DNA of 64,000 bases from Allodiplogaster sudhausi (taxonomy: Eukaryota > Nematoda > Chromadorea > Rhabditida > Diplogasteridae). The notes under the pieces were generated by a model. It was not told the origin of the DNA. It made no database searches and was given only the letters and a program-made list of their open reading frames with translations. This document shows, piece by piece, positions 1-11,900 of this stretch (within the stretch, counting starts at the first letter, position 1; each line of letters starts with the position of its first letter). Location: positions 1,300,001 through 1,364,000 of the forward strand of contig CALZFC010000256.1 of assembly GCA_945643635.1 (NCBI GenBank), written 5' to 3'. A program made the translations under genes and the position numbers.

Positions 1-138
1 TCGGCTACCTCTCTCTCTCTCTCTCTCACTCTGACATCTCAGCCTGGCCATCTCACAGCTCATGTGTTTTCGTCCTCGCGCTTTTTTCTTTAACTCTTTA
101 CAGCTTGCTCTTTCCCCATCACCTCTTACTCTCTCTCA

Positions 139-194
<56 letters not shown>

Positions 195-690
195 TTCTCT
201 CTCGCTTTCGTTCCCTACCACCCAAATGATTTTCCTGGATGACTCCGCCGTACCTCGTTCACTTGTTGATTCCTCCTTCCTTCTGCTTGGCCAGACTCAT
301 TCTGTTCTCGTCCGGCCGGCTTTCCCTCCTTCCATTGATTGGACGGGACAAGAGCCAGAGAGAGAGCCACTTGTTGCTTTCTCATCCGTCTTACTGATAG
401 CAAAAGGAAAACGTGATGCTTCTCGCTGACTCATATCTAATTTAGACTCGCGTAGGCTATAAAATGACAAATAACGCACTATTCTAGGGATAAATGGAAT
501 GGAAATGTTCGAATGGTTTCCTAGCAACGTTCATGTAATACTTAAGGACAACACATATGTACATATTTATAACGGATCTGATGTATATTCTCAGCCGTTT
601 TTTACATTCGCTAGCAAATATAGATATTTAAGAAAAAAATGCTTGCGCAACAGCTCCCACCATCTGCTTTTATGAATCATAGAGGAATCT

Positions 691-737
<47 letters not shown>

Positions 738-1490
738 CTAGCCTAGACAGTTATTGTGAGTGAGTCATAATTACGACATAAGCTTTCATCTCGATCTTCC
801 TCTGTCTCTCTCCCTTTCTCTCTCTCTCTCACTTTCTCTCCCTTTCTCTCTCTCTCTGTCTCTTTCTCTCTCTCTGCTTCTCCTCTCGACCGCTGTCTAT
901 CCTCCTTCACTTTCCCTTTGTTTACACTTGGAGTACTCTTATGCACTCATTCTCACGTGGGCATTCTATTGACCCAGATATAGTCCGAGACCTGGATACT
1001 TGTGTTTATGAAATGTTAACAATTGACTGAAATTGACTGAAATTGCCTGAGCTTTTTATTAATTTACATTGATGTCATTAAATACTAATATGTCCGCATT
1101 TTTCGCTTTGCCGACCAACGTATTCGTTCGTTTTTCTTTTTCTTCTCCTTTCCATCTTGCGTTCATTTATCTCATACGGAATAGCCACGTTTTGCGTGCC
1201 GGTGCACGCAGAGTTTTTCTATCCATTGTGACCGCTATCATTTATCATCATGTCCTTGTATGTATGTACGTATCTACAAACATAGTATAGATGTATTAGG
1301 TAAATAGCGTTCATCCCAAAGACAGCCTTTTTTATCCTCCCTCATCAACTTTGCCCTTGTTTCCAATTTCCCGCCTATTTCTCGCTTAAATATAATCTGT
1401 GCTTTTTCGCCTTTCTGTTGACAATTTCTGTTATTTTTTTTTCGGACTTTACTCTTTGTTGTTGATTATTGCTTTCATTAATATTTTAAC
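1..1490. other. Intergenic region with CT microsatellites
   Basis: No exon chain with coherent splice phase was found here. The open frames are low-complexity Ser/Leu or Arg/Glu translations of CT/GA repeats. The stretch is presumably the 5' flank of the CX-module gene that starts at 1541. Confidence 0.7.
123..205. repeat. (CT)n microsatellite
   Basis: A run of CT dinucleotides with few interruptions. Similar tracts lie at about 691-737 and 806-880. Comparable CT/GA tracts recur across the window, often inside introns. Confidence 0.9.
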
Positions 1491-1492
1491 AA

Positions 1493-1499
1493 TATAAAA
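1493..1499 (+). promoter_or_regulatory. Possible TATA box of first CX-module gene
   Basis: TATAAAA lies 42 bases upstream of the chosen ATG at 1541. This spacing matches the TATA-to-ATG spacing of the Cys-rich genes in the same window. Only sequence position supports it. Confidence 0.4.
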
Positions 1500-1540
1500 A
1501 TGTAAATCCAAATTCCTCTTTCTAATCTCATAGAAAAGAG

Positions 1541-4500
1541 ATGCTGCGGGCCGCTGTGAGATGGCGTCTTCTGCTCGCGCTTCTTCTCTTCGTCAGCCAA
1601 TTCCAGCCGGCGCTGCTGAGAAGGGGCGGAAGTGGCGGCATTAGCATGGGCGGCGGTGGATCCAGAGGACGAGGAATGTCTGGTGAGGGAGAGAGAGAGA
1701 CAGAGAGAAAAGAGAGGGGGAGAGAAGAAAGAGAAGAGAGAGACAAAGAGATGGAGAGAGAAAGAAAGAGATAGAGGGCAAAGAGAAAGAAAAGGGAAAC
1801 TATAACAGAAGGGCTGAAAATTATCAACTTTTATTTTTTTTAATTGTAATAAAAACATGGTGTGAAAAAGTAGCATTTGTTTTAATAAAAAAAACTAACA
1901 ATAAGATCCCTTTTGAACAAAGGTGCCCGTGGCAACACTGGCGGCTCTCGCGGTACCGGCGGCGGCGGCGGCGGGGGAGGAGGTCTCTTCGGTGGCGGCG
2001 GCCTCTTTGGCGGCAAGAACAAGGCGCCGAGCCAGAACATGAATCGTGGCACGCACTACGGCGGAGGCAACACCAACACTAATAATAAAGGTACATACAC
2101 TTTGGGAAGGATTTTCTTCTTGAGGCTTATGGTTAGACAGTTTAGTGAGGGAATCAATGCATAAAGAAGTTTTTTTTATCTACTTTTGACCTACCGGCGG
2201 CACTACTATTTTTTCAACAGTCTTTTCTTATTTTTGCTCAATTGAATGAGACAGAAGTTGGGAAGGTTGCAGACGCCCGAATAATTCTTTTAAAAAACCT
2301 TTTTCAGGCGGCCTTTTCGGAGCGGGCGCAGGCGCGGCCGCTGGTGCAGCGACAGGCTATGGTTAGGGGCTGCTCTTCTTGTTCTTAAAGTTGATTAAGC
2401 AATTCGTGTTCCAATTAAGATCTCTATGTACATATGTATATGCGATATACATACATACGTATATATGTGTATGTCATAAGTTTGTGAATTAATTATCTTT
2501 AAGACAAAAGAAGTCATTGAAAAAATGAACAACTTTCAAAACAGGCATGGGTCGCAGCAATCACGGCCACGGGCACAGCTACGGTAGCGGTGGCGGATAC
2601 GGAAGCGCGCCGAGGTATAGATTTATTTATTTATTTATTTTATATTTACAGAGTACATACATAAATACTCTTCCTCTTTCTCTCGCCGTCAAGAGGAAAT
2701 GGCGCGAATTTTAAAATTTCAAATTTGAAGATACTCGAAGGGCAGCGGAATTGGCTCAATGCTGCGTGGAAATACGTTCAAGAATGCGATCGTTGGCGCG
2801 GCTGCTGGTTATCTGACGTACCAGGCAGGCAAGGCTATCATTCGCGCCGCCACCGGGCCCATGTAGTCAGTGTCTTTCTTCTCTTCTTCAATTGATTGAT
2901 TATTGACTATTTTTTGGATAACTATTATATAAAGTTTTTTTCATTTTTTGCTTATTAAACACTAAAATCTGATCGACTATAAATAGAAACCGAGAAAAGA
3001 AAGTGCAATACTTCTCAGTATGTATCAGTTTTACATAATCGATATCGAATATCGACTGATTGATTCCTTTCTCAACACACACATTCCAGCTGGAACAGCC
3101 GCCCGTACTACTGGGGCTCCAGCTACTTCCGCCCGAATCCGGGCATGACGAACATGTGTCGAATGCCGATCGAAAGTAATGACCCGCAATTCGGCAACGT
3201 CTACTTCCAGGTCTTTAATATTTAATTTTTAAGATAAAAAAATTTAAATATAAAAATTTATCTGAATTTATAATAACATTATGGCAATATCTGCCGAAGT
3301 TTAAGTGTTGAATATATTTTTTTTATATAAATAACTATTTTTTAAGTTTTAACTGCAAAAAAAAAAAATAATTCTTCGCGCCAGGACCAGACGCGTCCAC
3401 GCGAGATTGTTTGGGGCTGCGGCCACTACGAGTACTGCTGCGGCTACGAGTGCTGCCGTGGCGGTGGCGCGGGTGGCGGTCCGTTCTACTCGCGCGGCGT
3501 CGGCATCGGGTACGCGACGCTCCTGCTGCTCGCGCGCGCCTTCTTATAGAATCCAACAAACATTTGACGAGTTTTTCACCAAATTTTTTGACGAAATTTT
3601 TTTTCGCCCTCCCTAGAATAGCGTAGTTTTCCAAGATTACTTTTTTTCTTATCTCTTCAAGAATGACTCAATTTTCTGCCCTGACCCATTTCGATACATT
3701 CGAAAATATCACAAACAAGGCCACTTCTTTCCGGAGAAAGGGAGAAAGCGCCGCTTTTAGTGCGCGAATTATAAGCTAAATAGAAAGCTACTGAAAAAAA
3801 AACTGGAATAAATTCCAAACTTGCCCGAATCCGTCTGATATTCCCCAAATTTAATGACCGCTCCTTTGTCGGTCGTATTGGCCATGTCGTCAATAATAAT
3901 GGAAGCACACAAAAGGAGGACTCTCTACTATGAAAGAGTGAGCTGCGATCCCCTGAAGACCTCAATTTTCTAACTAAAAAAAGAGTTTAAAAAACTCGCT
4001 CTTCTTAAAAAATATTGCTCTCCTTTTTTTGCGGATAGACCTCCTTTAACAATTTTCCGGTAGCCCGTTATGATTTCTTCTTTTTTTCACGGATTGCACC
4101 AATTTGGAGTGTTTGTGCCGTAGATTCATCGCATGAGCTAGCACTTGCAAAATCCATTTTCGTTTTTCCCAGACAGACCAAATAAAATTTTACTCATTCA
4201 GTCCATCTCAATTTCGCTTATTTGGCCTATTTAGGAGTAAGTTTAGTTGTCATTTGAGTTCCAGATTCTTAGGCCAATCAGTAATGGTTTTTTTGCTATT
4301 TCAATGGAAATTGTTCTCAGTAAATATTTATGTATATAAAGTGCTACTCTTTTTATCTATGCTATGTATATGTATCTCTGTGTACGTGTATGCCTCACTA
4401 TCTCTCGTGCACAAGACACAAGATTGCCATCTGTTTGGTCTACCTGCCGTTGATGGAGCACAGCTACTGTTACCTTTTACACATCGATTTTTTTTTTGCA

Positions 4501-4896
4501 CTCAATAGTTGTTTGTGGTGCTTATTTTTGGTGTTGTAATAAATGTATGCAAGACGATGAATAAGTGCTATGTGAATGTATTGTGTGGTAGTGGACAGAC
4601 TGTGAACACCAGCACGACATTGTTAATGATTTATGGAAAAAATAATGATATATTAAAAAAAATAAATGTATATGAAATTAAATGAAAACGGGAAGATACA
4701 TATGAAAAGTTATACCCACCCGAAGTGGGAGGATCGAACTGAATTAATTTGATTTATTATGTATATTATATATAATAATAATAATATTAAAAAAAAACTT
4801 TCCAGCTCCGTCCTGCTCGCCCTCCTCGTCCTCGGCTGCTTGATGGTGCTCTGCCTCAAGATGTACAGGCGACGCCTCTCGTATGCATGTCAGTGA
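1541..4896 (+). CDS. CX-module transmembrane protein, copy 1
   Basis: Exons by hand: 1541-1682, 1923-2090, 2308-2361, 2545-2614, 2731-2865, 3090-3210, 3385-3509, 4806-4896, all phase-consistent, 301 residues. The protein starts with a hydrophobic signal peptide (RWRLLLALLLFVSQF). A Gly-rich region with GGGLFGG repeats and a Gly/His/Tyr/Ser stretch follow. Then comes a nematode-type CX module with CRMPIESNDPQFGNVYF, PREIVWGCG and EYCCGYECC. A single membrane segment (SVLLALLVLGCLMVLCL) and a short basic tail close it. The arrangement predicts a type I surface protein with the Cys module outside. The biochemical role of CX modules is not known to me. Reading through the donor at 3510 would instead stop at 3549 and delete the membrane segment, so a secreted isoform is conceivable. 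The next gene downstream is a paralogue. Confidence 0.85.
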
Positions 4897-5587
4897 GCAC
4901 AGAATAAGTTTATTATTTACATTATTTTATTTATTTATTTCTTCAATATAATTTATCCTCGGCGCGTATGTACTACATAATTTAAAAAATAAGATCAATA
5001 TTTATAGATGCTGCCTAGCATTCCGAGTAACGTGGACGAAAGGAAAGTGTTTGGCGTCGCAGAAATATTAACCCCGGTGGCACATCGTCTGAATAAGAGT
5101 GACTAAGACGAAAGCGAAAGTCTAATTTGATTGTTTATTTAATACACATTTTATTCCTATTATCGTAGGATCATTCCAAACCAAATTACCTCCTTGACCA
5201 GACATGATTAATCTCTCTCCTATCTTTGTGTTTAGTAGTAAGAATTGCCTTTTTCTTTTGCTCACATATCGCTCGTTTTCTTAGACACAGACATATTCGA
5301 TTTCCCAGGCCAACAAGAAAAGTATTACTGTTATCGTTTGTTGTAGAAAAGTGCATAAGTGCATGACTATTTAACGGCATAAATTTTATTTTAATCGTGA
5401 CAACTCCGATGCTTATTCCTCTGTTAAGGGGTTGTCTTCCCTATTTCATGCATATTTCATCTTCCACTAGTAACATATTATTCATTTGCATTAACTTTAT
5501 TTTTTATTTATAATTTATTTGTTATTTTTATATTTATCTCTGGCTTGATTACTTTTCCAGGTTAATCATTTTCTGTATATCTAGCAG
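4897..5587 (+). other. Spacer between two CX-module genes
   Basis: AT-rich sequence with no recognisable exon. It contains the 3' flank of copy 1 and the 5' flank of copy 2. The short gap and shared strand fit a tandem duplication of an ancestral CX gene. Confidence 0.6.
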
Positions 5588-7032
5588 ATGCCCAGCCTGC
5601 TCTTCTCCTTTCTTCTATTGACCGCGACGTTGGGTCTCCTCCTTCTCCCACTCCTTCCCCTCTCTGAGGCCCGGGGTGGCGGGCGAGGCAGAAGTGGTGG
5701 GCGGGGGAGGAGCGGAAGCGGAATGGGCTCGCGCACCTCGGGTCTCTACGGCAAGTATCGCAACATTGGCTACAAGCCAGGTCGGTCGTAACTCGACGGT
5801 TCTAGGATGCTGAAGTAGAATGGTTGATTTCCATTTTCCCTGAACGACTGTGCTTACTATACGAATTGTATGTAATCGGAATAAAAAAAAAACAAAAATC
5901 TTCCATCTTCAGCCGACCAACGCGTCAACCAGATCCGTGGTGCCGTGCCTGGCGCGAGCGGCCCCATCCACACGGTCAAGGGTGGCAGCTCGGGCAGCAG
6001 CAGTCACAGCGGCGCCTATTGGGCTTCACGGAAGCAGGCGACGTAAATATATTTTAATTTATCAAAAAAATTGTTACATAATTTATAGTACGCATATATG
6101 TATGTATGCACATAAATCTTATTTTACAGATATATTTTTATATTTTTCCGCAATTTAAAATAAAACTACTATTACCTCCATCTTTAGCTTCTTCAATGGG
6201 GGCGCGGGCGCGTCGTCCAATGACACGGCGCTGAAGACGGCACTCTTAGCAGCGGCGGCCGCCGGCTCACTCGAGTACGCCTTCGGACGAGTCATGGCGC
6301 GGCGGCCGGCCGACGGCATTCCGTAGGCCATTTATTTTTGACTTCTCTGCTTATTAGTAATAAATTATTAATCTTTCTTTATATTTATTTATTTATTTAC
6401 TTCTATTAATTAATATGTATGTTTTAGCTGCATATTTATTAATTTAATCGGCATCGGCGCTCATTGTCAGAGGCCCAATTAATTATTTAGATCTCTAATA
6501 TTACATTTTTTTTATACAGTATTCATATTTCAAGATTCGACTCTCGCCGCTACTTCCTCTCGCCTCGCTTCTTCTCGGCCACCGACAACGAGACGAAGAT
6601 GTGCACGATTGGCCTGCCATCCGGAGACGCCGTCTTTGGACGAATCGCCTTTGAGGTCAATATTAAGATTTTTCCACCTTTTAAGAAATTTAAATTGTAA
6701 AAATGGACATGCTTTAAAGGAACCAAATCTCGATCTTGAATTCTCGCGTTTTTTTTCCTGACGCATGCGATGGAGAGCATGTGATTTAGAGAGACGCGAA
6801 AAAATGGTCACAAAAATTGAAATAGATTTCGGTTGTGTTTCTCGTTTCTTTAAAGATTGGGTGAGACGAAGGTGCGTGAGTAAGAGTGTTGATCATCTAG
6901 GATTTGACGAATGTCACGGAGATCGCGTGGGGCTGCCACTCGGACGAGTACTGCTGTGGATGGCGGTGCTGCGACGGAGGCGACCGCGCAGGGCTACCGC
7001 CTGGTCCCGTCATGACTGCGGGGTTCGTCTTC

Positions 7033-7080
<48 letters not shown>

Positions 7081-7357
7081 GGGAAGAGGAAACACTGAGA
7101 GAGAGAAAGAAAGAAGAAGAGAGAGAGAGCGAGAGAGTATAGGTAAATACATATGAATGCAACAAGACACAAAATAGTCGTCGGATTAATTCGAGAAGCA
7201 TTAATCTAATGCGTTTTCTAATATGTATGTGCATATTTTCTTGTGCTACTTTAATGTCTCCTTCAGACTGGCCCTCCTCGCCCTGGTTGTCGTGCAGATT
7301 CCATTGACCGAGCTCGTCCGCCGGCGTCGCCCGAATCTTTGCGGCGAGAAGGAGTAA
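5588..7357 (+). CDS. CX-module transmembrane protein, copy 2
   Basis: Exons: 5588-5780, 5913-6042, 6188-6322, 6520-6655, 6901-7022, 7267-7357, phases consistent, 268 residues. A strongly hydrophobic signal peptide (SLLFSFLLLTATLGLLLLP) precedes an Arg/Gly/Ser-rich stretch. The CX module shows MCTIGLPSGDAVFGRIAFE, EIAWGCHSDEYCCGWRCC and a following Gly/Pro segment. A membrane helix (LALLALVVVQIP) and a basic cytoplasmic tail end it. The donor at 7023 was chosen because it is the only nearby GT giving phase 2 for the last exon; the adjoining GA repeat is then intronic. Exon layout parallels copy 1 (signal, Gly-rich, CX split between two exons, TM in the last exon), but the ectodomain has diverged widely. 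Confidence 0.82.
7034..7138. repeat. GA-rich microsatellite in CX copy 2 intron
   Basis: Interrupted (GA)n tract immediately after the proposed donor at 7023. If translated it would add an Arg/Glu run and then a stop, which supports treating it as intron. Confidence 0.8.
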
Positions 7358-8099
7358 AGCAACAAAATAGAAACTTCTAGTGTCATATGAACAAACAAAA
7401 ACAGTGTCACTATTTTACTCTACGTGTCCATCATGATCTCAATCTGTACAAAAAAAAATCGGGATTTATTAAGCACACAGCTGTGATGTTCGCTTGTTCT
7501 CTTGTCATCGATTTATTTCAGTCAAACTTTTCTGTTTCAATTGTTTAAATGCGTTATAAAGAGAGTAAGTAAAGGCTCTGAAATTCATAATTAAATACTC
7601 CGTTCACAACTATTTTCAGATTCTTTTTCCGTAAAATATTGTTGAAATTCAATAATTAAAGTTAGCAAAACAGATTATTAGTTAAAATCGTACTTGGTAG
7701 GAGATATTGGAGATGGAGAACTAGCTAGAATTGTTTCGTTTGCTTGCCGTGATTCATCCTCATTGAATAAGTTTAATGCAAAGCGATATCTTCAAGCAAC
7801 ATTTTTCTTTTCAATTCGCGCTTGCTCTTATGTCGATATGAGCTTTTGCTTGTCTTCCTGTACATTCACACACATCGAATGTCACATTTTTTTTTATAGA
7901 AATGAACTTTCATTATAGATTTCGAGGATGCTGAATAGTTCGCAATTCCGCACATTTAACAGTTAGATGTTCTATGTGAGATTGTCTGAATAAAAATTTA
8001 ACAATTTCTTTATATCTTATTGTTGTAATGCAATAATTTATAGATACAGTATGGGATCTACATACATATGTATATTATACATTGAACAAAATTCGCGTT
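7358..8099. other. Intergenic, nothing recognised
   Basis: AT-rich sequence between the CX gene and the convergent Cys-rich gene A. Short open frames have no splice or composition support. Confidence 0.6.
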
Positions 8100-8776
8100 C
8101 TAAGCAGTGGCAATCGGAGAAGCACTCATAGCCATAGCATCACGTCGCTTGCGTTTCTTGCAACAGCTGGAATTAAATTAAATCATGTTTCTTAATACTA
8201 GCTCTTTTTTATAATGACTGAGTTTACTAGGAGACGAACGCTAACCCGCATCCTCCACATCCGCAGCCACAGCATCCACATTCTCCACAGCCACATCCAC
8301 AGCAAGGGCAGCAGCAGCAGTTGTTGCAGCAGTGGTTATTGCAGCAGCAGTTTCGGTTGCCGCAGCAGTGGTTCTGGCAGCAGCAGCACTTTTTGCAACA
8401 GCAAGAACAGCACTTCTTGCAGCAGCAGCAGTGGTTGCAGCACTGAAGAATGACAAAGAAAGAGATGACTCGACATTGAGATGAATATTGATTGATTTAA
8501 AAAAAATCTGACGTTGTTGCAGCAATTGTTGCAGCAGTTATTATTGCAGCAGCCACCGCAGCAGCCACAGCATCTCTTTTCTCTGCCGTTCAGATAAGTG
8601 GTATTGGATTGAAGAGGAGCAGCCTGTTTGCTTGTGAATGTATTCGAAGATGGTTGGGCGAAAGAGATCTGAGGCTTGCTGGCCTGGGCCGGAGATTGGA
8701 GGGAGATCTTTGTCAGAGAATCAGCTGCGAGACTGAGTCCTGAGACCGCCACGAGGAAGAAGACGAGAGAATGCAT
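8100..8776 (-). CDS. Ultra-Cys-rich secreted precursor, copy A
   Basis: Exons on the minus strand: 8776-8513, 8442-8246, 8166-8100; 175 residues. Exon 1 encodes a signal peptide (MHSLVFFLVAVSGLSLA), a Ser/Gln/Pro spacer, a dibasic GREKR, and the start of the core (CCGCCGGCCNNNCC). Exon 2 encodes CC pairs spaced by NH, KK, NN and QNH, then Gly-Cys repeats. Exon 3 gives CCKKRKRRDA and a short Ala/Ser/Pro tail. The first intron is phase 0 (donor GTCAG), the second phase 2. Copy A differs from the rest: its spacer is six residues shorter and one Gly-Cys repeat reads GEC. No known family was recognised; ultra-high-sulfur matrix protein or metal binder are possibilities only. The gene is divergent from copy B. 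Confidence 0.88.
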
Positions 8777-9112
8777 TGAAGGCTGAGGAGGAGCTGGCTG
8801 GTCAGTGTCATAGAATCGAAGGGAGCCTCATTTATATTACATTGGCAGATGAAGAAGATCTCTTGACATTAAGACCTCGGGCCAGGTGAGAACTTCTTCA
8901 CACAGCGTTTTTCAGGAAGACAAAAAAAAGCTCGAGTGGACATTAGAGCGCCCGTGCGTTACACTTTGCTGATCGCCAATCATCTCATATTTTCTGCAGT
9001 TCTCGCCTGGCAAGAGGTCTTAATGTCAAGATATTTGCATCTGCCAACATAGTATAAAAGAGGCTCCCTTCGATTGTATGGCACTTACCAGCCAGCTCCT
9101 CCTCAGCCTTCA
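8777..9112. promoter_or_regulatory. Shared divergent promoter A/B
   Basis: 336 bases separate the two ATGs. TATA-like boxes sit at 8830-8836 (minus, TATAAAT) and 9053-9059 (plus, TATAAAA). Upstream of each TATA box is a related element containing TTCTCACCTGGC followed by GAGGTCTTAATGTCAAG, in mirror orientation. A TTGTCTTCCTGAA-like block lies further inside. The same element set recurs in the other pairs. Confidence 0.7.
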
Positions 9113-9843
9113 ATGCATTCTCGCGTCTTCATCCTCGTGGTGGTCTCAGGACTCAGTCTCGCTACTGATTCTCTGACAAAGACCTCCCTCAAATCTCCGG
9201 CCCAGGCCAGCCAGCCTCAGATCTCTTCCGCTCAACCTTCTTCGAATGCAGTCGACCGTTTTAAGGCATTCGCTACCAAACAGACTGCCCCTCTTCAATC
9301 CAATTCCACTTCTCTGACCGGCAGAGACAAGAGATGCTGTGGATGCTGCGGCGGCTGCTGCAATAATAACTGCTGCAACAATTGCTGCAACAATGTCAGT
9401 TCTTCTAAAATTTCAAAGGCATTAATTTTATTTTATTTTTTATTTAATATTTTTTGCTTCGTCTCAATCTCTCTGAAATCTTCAGTGCTGCAACCACTGC
9501 TGCTGCTGCAAGAAGTGCTGTTCTTGCTGCTGCAAAAAGTGTTGCTGCTGCCAGAACCACTGCTGCGGCAACCGAAACTGCTGCTGCAATAATCACTGCT
9601 GCAACAACTGCTGTGGTTGCGGAGGATGTGGATGCTGTGGTTGTGGATGCGGAGGATGTGGATGTGGAGGCTGTGGTTGCGGATGCGGAGGATGCGGGTA
9701 TGAGCTAACTTCGTCTTATAACGAAATTCGGCTAATAGTGTGGGCACTAAAAAAGATAATTTCAATTTAATTTCAGCTGCTGCAAGAAGCGCAAGCGACG
9801 TGATACCCTGGCTATGGGCGCTTCTCCGACGGCCACTGCATAG
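9113..9843 (+). CDS. Ultra-Cys-rich secreted precursor, copy B
   Basis: Exons 9113-9394, 9486-9697, 9777-9843; 186 residues. The ATG at 9113 was chosen over an in-frame upstream ATG at 9074, because 9074 lies about 20 bases from the TATA box and all paralogues begin MHS. After the signal peptide and a spacer ending GRDKR, the core has five CC groups in exon 1, then NHCCCCKKCC, CCCQNHCCGNRN and a Gly-Cys tail whose repeats are of the GGCGC type. The second donor is GTATGA rather than GTAAGA. An AATAAA occurs near 9918 in the 3' flank. Confidence 0.9.
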
Positions 9844-10499
9844 AAAGAAGATTTTACTTGATGTATTACATATCCTACACGGCTTCCATAACTTATTACA
9901 TTACAACAACAAGAGATCAATAAATAGATAGTATTCTACTTAGAAAATCGTACATTAAAAAAAACGAATGTGAAACGTGCGGAATGGCGAGCTATTCAGC
10001 GTCTTCTAAATCAGCCATCGAAGCCTCTTTCGAAGACAAATGCTCAGCGAAGAAAATTGCGAAATTTGATAGACATATAAAGAAAATTTAATTTACATTA
10101 GTCCCTTTTTATTAAGTCATTCAATGAGGATGAATTAGGACGAGCAAAAGCTGCCTCCAAAGCCATTGCTGGGGTTCAAACATGCGCAAGGCACTCATCG
10201 TTCTGGGGTTCAGGAATTCGAAGAAGAAGAAATTTCCCATACGCGTGGAAACTTTTAAAGTACATTTCTAAAAAAAACAATTAGGTTAAAGAGTAGGATT
10301 GTATCGCAAGCCTGTGGCTCACGTAGTTGATCCGTTTTGATAATGAGAGTGCTGGGTGAGTTTGCTCCGAGAGAGATAGGGAGAGAGAAGGAGAGAGAAA
10401 AAGACTGGAGATAAAGAGAGATAGAGAGTGATAGAGAGTGAGAAAGAGTGAGAAAAATAATGAGGAGAATGAGTGAGAGTGAAAGAGAATATGAGAGAG

Positions 10500-10585
10500 A
10501 GATTATGTAGTAAACAAGGGAATAGTCAATACTAAATGCCCAGGCTGAAACCCAAAGTGCTCGGTGCGCTCGCACTGACGTCAAT
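10500..10585 (+). repeat. Dispersed repeat, also at about 16020-16105
   Basis: Both sites share AGTAAACAA, CAGTACTAAATGCCCAG-like, GAAACCCAAAG and CGCTCGCACTGA blocks in the same order and orientation. Function unknown. Confidence 0.7.
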
Positions 10586-11354
10586 CGTGCTTGAATGTTA
10601 CAGGGTTTGCCATTCGATAGAAATATCTCATAATTTACAGAAGACCTAGAAAGGGAAAAGCTACTTAGCCGCCTAGCAACAAGCGATTTTAGAAGCGGGA
10701 CATTCAGGAGATGTCTATGTGGAAGTAACAATGCCGAGAAACTCCCTTGGTCTCACTGCCTGAGGCGGTTGCTTCTCGAGAGCTCTCAATCTTTCTCCGA
10801 AGCAGCGGCAAGCATGTGCAAATGTATCTATTTCGCTTCCCTGCTTACAGTATTCGAGGTTTGCGTTTTTTTACGTTTAAATTAGGACAATTGTAAACAT
10901 TGTTAACAAGTTCTGCAACATTTCACAAGATCCTTGCAAATAAGGTGGGAAAATAATTTCTAGAACTAATATTTGCAGTCCCTACTCACGTCCTTTGAAA
11001 AATTGTAGAACATTAACAAATGAAAAAAAATTCTATTCTCCTCATCAACATATTGCTTCCGCATGTACATTTGTTATATTACATCAACATATTTATGTAT
11101 ATATTACGTGTGTATTATCGCGATAGAAATTATTCTACTTTATTTTTAAAATTTCTCTCTTACTTAGCCCATGGCGGCTGTCACCCGTTTCCAGCGGACG
11201 GGCAGTGGTACACTCCAAAAGCTCCCGGAGGCCGCCAAGTTAAAGTGCTTCAAAGATTGCGCGCGTCTCCCGGTTAATGCTTAAATTTCGTTGTTTGGAC
11301 GAACACAATATTTCAGCTACATTTTATTGGTCAGTTTAATATTGATCGCGATTA

Positions 11355-11480
11355 CGCTCAGTGAGAAAGAAAGCGTGAGAAATATTAATGAAAGCTAAAC
11401 AAATGATGACGAGATCAGTGAATAATTTGTACAATGTATAGAGTGTTCAAAAATACAAAACGAGTCGTCGCATCTCATGA
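11355..11480 (-). repeat. Dispersed repeat, inverted relative to about 18705-18840
   Basis: The reverse complement of this stretch matches the later site through GACTCGTTTTGTATTTTTG, AACACTCTAT, AAATTATT and CTTTCATTAATATTTCTCA. A partial third copy of the last block lies near 13065. Confidence 0.75.
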
Positions 11481-11689
11481 ACCCATGTTGTAATTGATTT
11501 GTCATACTTTCTGAAAGGCCATTCTAAACATAAGCCCCTGTCTTCATTCTCTGGAACCGTCCTTGTTTCTCTCTTGTTTCTCGAGATGTATGAACGTCTG
11601 CGGTCACAAGTGTGAGCCGCACTATCTTGAGCAATGTCAATTTGGAAACATAGGATGTATTCGTATACCATAAAAATGATTATCTTTTG

Positions 11690-11900
11690 ACTCATCGCGT
11701 CAGATGTACATAGATATGTACATACATGCGCTTGTTTTGAAGCCGAGTGTTCTCTGTAAAATGAATTAGTTTCGTTTTCAAATGTCTTTTTCGTTCAGCC
11801 ATTTGAGTATGCTTGCTTGGATGTATTAAGAGGGAGCACGAAATCATACCGGAACGTCCATTCAACGTTGCTTGCAAAATCTCAAGAATCATGTGTTGCT
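11690..11900 (-). repeat. Dispersed repeat, inverted relative to about 16540-16680
   Basis: Shared blocks on opposite strands include TTTTTCGTTCAGCCATTTG, TATGCTTGC, GAAATCATACCGGAACGT and CAAAAATCTCGAG-like. With the previous entry this suggests an inverted segmental copy of intergenic DNA. Confidence 0.7.

Noticed and set aside
743..972. Arg/Glu- and Ser/Leu-rich frames in repeats
   Set aside because: They are translations of CT/GA microsatellites with no splice or motif support; similar frames at 7-7.2, 20.8-21.0 and 60.3-60.6 kb were dropped for the same reason.
8246..8442. Tandem CAG/CTG runs as a triplet-repeat disease-like locus
   Set aside because: The runs are short, interrupted by Asn, Lys and His codons, and are explained by the coding frame.
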